Shown: in pieces, positions 58,915 through 64,000 of the stretch
Numbering within the stretch: the first letter of the stretch is position 1
How the letters are laid out: each line of letters opens with the position of its first letter
Assembly: GCA_903939115.1 (NCBI GenBank)
Contig: CAJAFV010000042.1
Span: 1-64,000, forward strand
Length of the DNA stretch: 64,000 nucleotides
Direction of reading: 5' to 3'
Source of the DNA: an uncultured Geobacteraceae bacterium
GTDB lineage: Bacteria; Desulfobacterota; Desulfuromonadia; Geobacterales; Pseudopelobacteraceae
Program-made: the position numbers and the translations under genes
The notes under the pieces: generated by a model
The model's input: the letters and a program-made list of their open reading frames with translations, nothing else
Databases searched by the model: none
What the model was told of the DNA's origin: nothing

Positions 58915-60642
58915 TCAGCGCAGTGTAAAAATAAACCAGCCAGCGACTTTTCCCATCTCATTTACTTCAAAGGCAATCCCGGCACTGTTGTAGACATACC
59001 ACGCTCCCTGACGTGACGGGACTATCCGGTCGGCACTCCCGTAGAGCTGTCCGAGTGATGCCAGCGGGGAGCCGATCTTTACACCGTTGGCACTACTCCC
59101 TTTGTAAGCGTGGTCGGTTGCTACGGTACCAATACGGCGTCCTGTCGTTTCAATAGCGATGCTATCCCACTCTTTGCCGGTACGAGAATGAATGGTAAGT
59201 GACGCTTCGCCTTTCTCTGCCGGAGTCAGGGTAAAAGTGACTTTTTCGCCGCTGCTGGCGAATGCTTCCTTTGCCGGGAGAGTGGCAACCGTTTCAACCT
59301 TGGCTGGAGAATCGCTTACAGTTGTCGCCAAAGTCGGCACTGTGCGTCCATCCAGAGCAGCACTGTTGATAGCAACCAAATCAGGTACGATCTGCCGGGC
59401 TGCTTCCAGTTCGCTGCGGGCTTTTGCAGCCTCTCCCGCACGGGCCAGGGCGATGCCGCGCACTACCAGGGCATGGCTGGCAGATACGCGATCTCCCTCC
59501 TCCCGTGCAACAGCAAGGGCGGATCCAGCCAATCTGATCGCATCATCTTGATTGCCCAACAGGCTCTGGACAGCGGCACTGTTGACCATAGCGGTTGCAT
59601 AGCGGTTGTCACGGCGACTTGCTTGCTCGAATGCCGACTGAGCACGTCGCAGCAGACGCAGTATACGGGCTGAATTGTCATCGGCCTGACCGGCACGGGC
59701 TGCACGCTGTCCCTGCTGTTCGTGGTTCAGCAAGCGTGTTTCGGCATCGAGTTCAAAGGGATAAACATACGGCATTGACTTTGGCGGCAGCAGTCGCACC
59801 GCTTCAAGAGCAAAGGCAACACCGGCATTGTTGAACATCTCCCGACTGGGGAAAATCTGGGCTAAATGGGCAAACAGGCGGCCAGCTTCTTCGTAGCGCC
59901 CGAGGATCAGCAAGCGAGTGCCAGCTTCATAGACTGGGACAAGCTTTTTGAGGGATTCCATCTGACGCTGAGCGATGGCGATCCGTTCGGTTTTGGTTGG
60001 GTAGTTGGGAATCTGTTCCGACAGGGCAAAAGCGGTATATATTTTGTCCAGTGCCTTGGGGGCAACACCAAGGGTGTCGTATCCAGCCAGATAGCCATAG
60101 AAACCGCCGAAGTGGTCAGCCTCGGTTTCTCGCTTGACCACATCCTCGTAGGTTGCCGCTTTCATCATCTTGCGACCCATCTCCGTGCGAGCAAAGGAGT
60201 TGCCGAAATCCCCCACCCAGCCATGGCGCAGGTAAACATGAGCCAGTTCATGAGAGAGCAGGAAGGCGATAGCGTTGTCACGGTCTGCTCCAAGTTCAGC
60301 CAATGCGGTAACGGTGCGCTCTTCTATGGCAACGTATCCTTCAGACATCATGCCGGAACCGGCTTCAAACGCGAGAGTCCCTTCGTTGCCGCCACCAGAA
60401 GATGCTACCGGTTCGCGGGTTTTGACTCCCGTTGGGACAACCACAAGTCGCGGTGGCAGTCGACCTTCGCCGAAGGCGGGTATCAGGCGTTCGTAGACTG
60501 TTTGTACCTGGCGGTAGATCGGGTGGTTATCGGGGAGGGATTCTGTTGCGGCTTGGGAAATAGTTGGAGAAATGCAGAAGAGGCAGAGGAATAGTGCCGA
60601 TATGAGTCGAGTTATGTGACAGTATGTAGTCAATTTGTTCAT
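58915..60642 (-). CDS. Exported M48-like zinc metalloprotease with TPR region
   Basis: About 575 residues from the ATG at 60642. Signal peptide (LISALFLCLFCISPTISQAA), zinc site HELAH (131-135, in FLLSHELAHVYLRHGW) and the downstream Glu in VVKRETEADHFGGFYGYLAGYD, matching gluzincin M48-type proteases. A TPR-like helical part follows (residues about 240-420), then a C-terminal beta domain with GSPLASLGQLYGSADRIVPS. Similar to BepA-type envelope quality-control proteases in plan. Alternative start four codons upstream. Confidence 0.83.
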   Translation of the reverse strand: MNKLTTYCHITRLISALFLCLFCISPTISQAATESLPDNHPIYRQVQTVYERLIPAFGEGRLPPRLVVVPTGVKTREPVASSGGGNEGTLAFEAGSGMMSEGYVAIEERTVTALAELGADRDNAIAFLLSHELAHVYLRHGWVGDFGNSFARTEMGRKMMKAATYEDVVKRETEADHFGGFYGYLAGYDTLGVAPKALDKIYTAFALSEQIPNYPTKTERIAIAQRQMESLKKLVPVYEAGTRLLILGRYEEAGRLFAHLAQIFPSREMFNNAGVAFALEAVRLLPPKSMPYVYPFELDAETRLLNHEQQGQRAARAGQADDNSARILRLLRRAQSAFEQASRRDNRYATAMVNSAAVQSLLGNQDDAIRLAGSALAVAREEGDRVSASHALVVRGIALARAGEAAKARSELEAARQIVPDLVAINSAALDGRTVPTLATTVSDSPAKVETVATLPAKEAFASSGEKVTFTLTPAEKGEASLTIHSRTGKEWDSIAIETTGRRIGTVATDHAYKGSSANGVKIGSPLASLGQLYGSADRIVPSRQGAWYVYNSAGIAFEVNEMGKVAGWFIFTLR

Positions 60643-60834
60643 TGGTTTCCGCATGTTTTGTTAGACGGACAGTAAATAGTATTTCCTCATACAAGCATTT
60701 GTAGGTTGCCGTTAAGAAGCCTCATTGCGATACGCAATATATCAGACCTTTAGGTAAGCGATATTTCGAGTTATGCGAAAAACTGTTCAACGCGACTTAC
60801 TTAAAGCAATTTGTAAACAAAACAATTTAATAGA

Positions 60835-62568
60835 TTAATTCACGCTTCGAACTGGCCAGACATAACACAAATCATTATACGATGCCTTACTACCTTGACC
60901 AGAATAACCTTTTTCATGCCAATTCAAATAAAGCATAAATAACCATGATACCTCTTTCTCATTTTTATCTGCTGTTACGGTTGATGAACAGTACCAATCA
61001 TGTTGTACATTTTTAAAACCTAATTCCTGTAAATAAAATGACGAACTGCGGCCTTTACTCCTTTTAGCTAAAGAAGTTATTTCATCAATTGTAGGTAATC
61101 TCCAATTTTTGTACCCATCAATTTCATAAGGCATCGCTACATTTAGCGCCTTACTTTGAGTCATTCGTTTACCAAATATATTTGCATTTTTTGCCCACAT
61201 TTCTATTCCCAATGCAGTTAATAAAGCCTCCACATCGAAACGCGCCAAACCTTTAGCTTCAGGATAGGTGGCCATCAAGGCGTCCCAAGCGGTACCCTTC
61301 ATATCCTGGGCGTACTGGTTGTCAGCGATCTTCTGGTATTTACCAATGTCTGCAGTAATCTGGGCAGCCCGTTTTTCAAGTGCCTCACGTTTCAGACTTT
61401 CAATCTCGGTTTGTCGCTTCTGCTCTTCAGCTTCACGCTGGTGACGCAATTCTTCCAGTCGTTTGCCCTGCTCAGCCTTCTGCTCAGCCATCGCCACAAG
61501 GGCATCCAAACCATCATTAGAACGGGCAGAGCCACTCCCAAGCCGTCCCTTCATCTCCAAAATTTGTTTATCCAGAACATCCAGCTCAGCCTGTTTTTTG
61601 GCAATCTCTGCCAGCTCTTTCTGTTTAGCAGTAGAGGCTTCAGCCTCAACTTTTCTCAACAGGTCAAGTTCTTTCTGACGGGCAACCGAACCAGTAGATA
61701 GATCTCCAAGTCTGTCCTCCTGTTTGAGAAACAGAACCAACTCCCCGCCATCCTGACCACCAACACCATAGAGTGATCCCATCTGCGGAAACTGCTCAGC
61801 ATTCTGTGCAACGCCAGATTTGATGGAAGGAAAAAGTTCAGAAGGAATCAGATAAGGGTTTGTATTGTTTTTAAGCGCAGCAACCAGAAAGTGGGAGAAT
61901 ACACTGTTACCGCCGAATCCCGCGTCGCTGACTGGTTCTAACCCGCCGCTGGTTATTGCCTGCCGACTTGAAAGCTGATACGCCTTCTTTATGACGGTAT
62001 CAGTGACGTCAGGGATTGCGCCGCGTGTACCACGAAAAAAATCACCTGAAAAGCAGGAGTCGGATACAAGAAGGACATGTTTTGCTTTGATAGCATCGAT
62101 GTTCAGATAATCCTTAATGTCCTGGTTGGAAATCCATGCACCGGGATCATCCGTGCCGCTTTCAACAGGAATCCAACTCCCCTTTTTGGTGATGCTATCT
62201 ATGTGCCCATGACCAGCGTAGTAGATCAGAAGGGAGTCTTCCGGCTTAACCTTCCGGGTCAGATCACGCAGGGTGCCGAGGATATTCTTTCTGGTAGCAT
62301 TTTCATCGTAGAGTTCAATCACATGAGAAGGTTCGACGTGGTAGCGCTCCAGCAGCACTTTTTTGAGAGCCTTGGCATCGTTGGTTGCGGTCTTGAGGCG
62401 GGGCCATGAGAGGTAGGAGTCGATTCCTATGGTCAAAACCCACTGTTCACCTTTTACCTTTTCACCGGTAGGAGCAGTGGGCCTGACTATGAGCCCCCGT
62501 TCGTCTTTGGCGATGGCGGGTAATGATAGTGCTATTAGAATGGAAAGTAGAATGATAATTCGGATCAT
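60835..62568 (-). CDS. Exported caspase-like peptidase with coiled coil and DUF1566 domain
   Basis: 577 residues from the ATG at 62568, chosen for its AGGATAACC leader and signal peptide (IRIIILLSILIALSLPAIA). A C14 caspase-like domain has VLTIGIDSYLSWPRLKTA, catalytic His120 (LIYYAGHGH) and Cys172 (LLVSDSCFSGDFF). A long Glu/Lys/Gln-rich coiled coil (about 290-400) joins it to a C-terminal DUF1566-like lectin-type fold (GYKNWRLPTIDEITSLAKR; CYVWPVRSVN). DUF1566 domains are often variable, surface-displayed binding modules, so this could be a targeted protease. It is the second caspase in the region. Confidence 0.88.
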   Translation of the reverse strand: MIRIIILLSILIALSLPAIAKDERGLIVRPTAPTGEKVKGEQWVLTIGIDSYLSWPRLKTATNDAKALKKVLLERYHVEPSHVIELYDENATRKNILGTLRDLTRKVKPEDSLLIYYAGHGHIDSITKKGSWIPVESGTDDPGAWISNQDIKDYLNIDAIKAKHVLLVSDSCFSGDFFRGTRGAIPDVTDTVIKKAYQLSSRQAITSGGLEPVSDAGFGGNSVFSHFLVAALKNNTNPYLIPSELFPSIKSGVAQNAEQFPQMGSLYGVGGQDGGELVLFLKQEDRLGDLSTGSVARQKELDLLRKVEAEASTAKQKELAEIAKKQAELDVLDKQILEMKGRLGSGSARSNDGLDALVAMAEQKAEQGKRLEELRHQREAEEQKRQTEIESLKREALEKRAAQITADIGKYQKIADNQYAQDMKGTAWDALMATYPEAKGLARFDVEALLTALGIEMWAKNANIFGKRMTQSKALNVAMPYEIDGYKNWRLPTIDEITSLAKRSKGRSSSFYLQELGFKNVQHDWYCSSTVTADKNEKEVSWLFMLYLNWHEKGYSGQGSKASYNDLCYVWPVRSVN

Positions 62569-62600
62569 GGTTATCCTCAATAGGCATTTTGCATACGTTT

Positions 62601-63014
62601 TCATTGTTTTTCCGGCACCTCAATCGCAACATTTTCCGAAGAAATCAACCTCATGCAAATTTTCCTGAATACCTGTGCATCTTCGTACTCTTGCTCAATT
62701 GACTCACGATCAAATCGAAACTCAACATTGTAGTCACTCTCTGAACGGAATTTCTGTTGACGGGCAAGTATCCGTCCGGCTTCCATTTCAACTATGCCGG
62801 TTTTTACAAAATACTGGCTGAACAACTGCAATGCCCCCTGATGGCTTTTGGGGTTAAGATCTTTCGTTGCCAATAGAGCCCGTGTAAAATGAAATACCGC
62901 ATAGTACAGCCGTGACATGGCATCACGATAGCACTCTCCGGCAATGAGTAAGCCAACACTTTTCAAAGCCTCATCGGCTCGTTCCACTTCCAGTTTTATT
63001 GTTTCCCGGTTCAT
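62601..63014 (-). CDS. HEPN-domain protein
   Basis: A 137-residue helical protein. YRDAMSRLYYAVFHFTRALLATKDLNPKSHQGALQLF and SESDYNVEFRFDRESIEQEYEDA are typical of the COG1895-type HEPN domain that pairs with a minimal nucleotidyltransferase. It overlaps the NTase gene by four bases. Such pairs act as toxin-antitoxin or nucleotide-transfer modules. Confidence 0.85.
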   Translation of the reverse strand: MNRETIKLEVERADEALKSVGLLIAGECYRDAMSRLYYAVFHFTRALLATKDLNPKSHQGALQLFSQYFVKTGIVEMEAGRILARQQKFRSESDYNVEFRFDRESIEQEYEDAQVFRKICMRLISSENVAIEVPEKQ

Positions 63015-63337
63015 AGCTTGACCATGTCCCGCTCAATTTCAACCAGCAGCGGATTGCCATTCAGTTTTTGACGTTCGTATTCACTACTGCTGAAAACAAC
63101 AGGAGAAATATCAATGCCGGTTTCCAGAAACTCGTCGTAGGCGATGTCGATAATGTCCCGTTTCAGGTGATGATTGATGTGTTCAGTCACAACAAGCACA
63201 TCATAATCTGAATCCTGACGTGCATTACCTCGGGCGCGTGAGCCGAATAACGCACCATATCGATAGTTGTCACCCAGTTTGACGCTGACGCGGCTGATAA
63301 AATCTTTGAGAATTGGGTATCCTGCTATTTCTGCCAT
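63011..63337 (-). CDS. Minimal nucleotidyltransferase (MNT)
   Basis: A 108-residue protein with the polymerase-beta-fold motif LFGSRARGNARQDSDYDVLVV, giving the GS and DxD residues needed for nucleotide transfer. MNTs AMPylate or otherwise modify the partner HEPN protein. Its stop overlaps the HEPN start (ATGA). Confidence 0.88.
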   Translation of the reverse strand: MAEIAGYPILKDFISRVSVKLGDNYRYGALFGSRARGNARQDSDYDVLVVTEHINHHLKRDIIDIAYDEFLETGIDISPVVFSSSEYERQKLNGNPLLVEIERDMVKL

Positions 63338-63438
63338 CGCTCATTCCTCCTTTGCACAGTCTGTGACAATTTGTTATATCGCGTGGCGATAAAACGGTTC
63401 AACACGAACTACCAATTATTATTTAACAGGGATGAACA

Positions 63439-63525
63439 GGATAAAGGGGATAAGGGCAATAAGACAAAAATGCAGGCCCATCATGAATCAGTCTTTTTTG
63501 TGTTTCGGTTTCATCCCCTTTATCC
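63439..63525. repeat. Inverted repeat with 13-bp perfect arms
   Basis: GGATAAAGGGGAT (63439-63451) and ATCCCCTTTATCC (63513-63525) enclose 61 bases. Surrounding GGGATGAACAGG.. resembles short dispersed repeats seen in related genomes, but copy number cannot be judged from one window. Confidence 0.55.
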
Positions 63526-63563
63526 CTTGTATCAGCGGTTCAATTTTCTTTGGTTCCTGGTGT

Positions 63564-63962
63564 TCATGGGGTGGCGATTAGTTCCTTAATGGCAGTAACG
63601 AACTCCCGGGCTTTATCGACGGCATCCTGCGAATGGTCATGCGTCACTACGACAAGGCCCTTGTAATCCCCTTCAAGTCTGGCCTCAAAGATGGTATTCA
63701 GCATCTTGGCGAATCGGATTTCAATCTTTCCGGAATGTACGAATTCCTTGTTGAAAATACCGATGATGCCTGTATGTTTCGAGGTTTTATGAACGGTACC
63801 AAATCGAATGAAAAGCGCCAGAACCGCATAAAACATGGCGTAATAGGCCCGATTGACAACTGAACGGGGTGAACAATTTCCGTCAAGCAATTGAACCGCG
63901 TCGGCAAGTGTTTCTTCAGCCTCCTGGAGACGATACGTGAAAAGAGTTTCCAGTTCGGTCAT
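63564..63962 (-). CDS. Second HEPN-domain protein
   Basis: A 132-residue protein: CSPRSVVNRAYYAMFYAVLALF and FVHSGKIEIRFAKMLNTIFEARLEGDYKGLVVVTHD are the COG1895 HEPN pattern. AAGGAG precedes the ATG at 63962. Its NTase partner, if present, would lie beyond the right edge of the window. It is not a close copy of the HEPN protein at 62601. Confidence 0.82.
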   Translation of the reverse strand: MTELETLFTYRLQEAEETLADAVQLLDGNCSPRSVVNRAYYAMFYAVLALFIRFGTVHKTSKHTGIIGIFNKEFVHSGKIEIRFAKMLNTIFEARLEGDYKGLVVVTHDHSQDAVDKAREFVTAIKELIATP

Positions 63963-64000
63963 ACCCGCACTCCTTCTTCGGCAATTACTTGTACAATTGA

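Noticed and set aside
59866..60594. 242-residue plus-strand frame opposite the M48 protease gene
   Set aside because: Antisense shadow of a gene with intact HExxH and signal peptide; no promoter or ribosome site.

Overview
The window reads as chromosome of a Geobacter-like deltaproteobacterium (Desulfuromonadales). The reasons are the style of the housekeeping genes (aldehyde:ferredoxin-oxidoreductase family, EpmA/EpmB/EF-P, GspA/GspB), the large number of PAS sensor kinases with HD-GYP and diguanylate cyclase partners, and an MglA-type GTPase. The assignment is inferred from protein character only, since no database search was possible.

1-13 kb holds core genes. A partial AOR-family gene, a DMT transporter, a NimA-like flavin oxidase pseudogene and tRNA-His(GTG) come first. 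A minus-strand operon purM-purN-nadB-chorismate mutase-DAHP-synthase-type regulatory domain follows, then a lytic transglycosylase with pgsA, gspA-gspB, and the EF-P beta-lysylation set (epmB convergent with infA-efp-epmA).

13-28.9 kb is one tightly packed plus-strand signalling operon of 11 genes: four histidine kinases, a diguanylate cyclase, two receiver/HD-GYP proteins, two other receiver proteins, an MglA-like small GTPase, and a receiver-MshEN-GspE/PilB ATPase fusion. The layout suggests a self-contained c-di-GMP/phosphorelay/MglA module that controls a pilus- or secretion-type ATPase.

28.9-41.4 kb is AT-rich and mobile. Next to a decayed receiver-domain remnant lie two filamentous-phage (inovirus) elements in tandem, separated and bounded by dif-like (XerC/XerD) sites. 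Element 1 (about 29.19-32.38 kb) has a Rep_trans initiator, small regulators and a GC-rich multi-hairpin block but no structural genes, so it looks like a satellite. Element 2 (about 32.38-41.36 kb) is a full inovirus: gpII-type Rep, ssDNA-binding protein, coat-like proteins, adsorption protein, DUF2523/pVI, Zot/pI, a repressor and a membrane retropepsin. It has no secretin. Both elements carry a nearly identical 32-bp dyad just after rep and related proteins just before their right att site.

41.4-64 kb is accessory and envelope-related, almost all on the minus strand: metallophosphoesterase, IHF-like protein, DUF4384 proteins, a SIR2-like zinc protein, a large TPR protein, two caspase-like peptidases, several LPP20/FlgT-like proteins, a CsgG-like lipoprotein, an SLH/TPR lipoprotein, an M48-type protease, a transglutaminase-like protein, a BrnT/BrnA toxin-antitoxin pair and NTase/HEPN genes. 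The recurrence of caspase, LPP20/FlgT, DUF4384 and CsgG-like secreted proteins suggests an undescribed envelope system.
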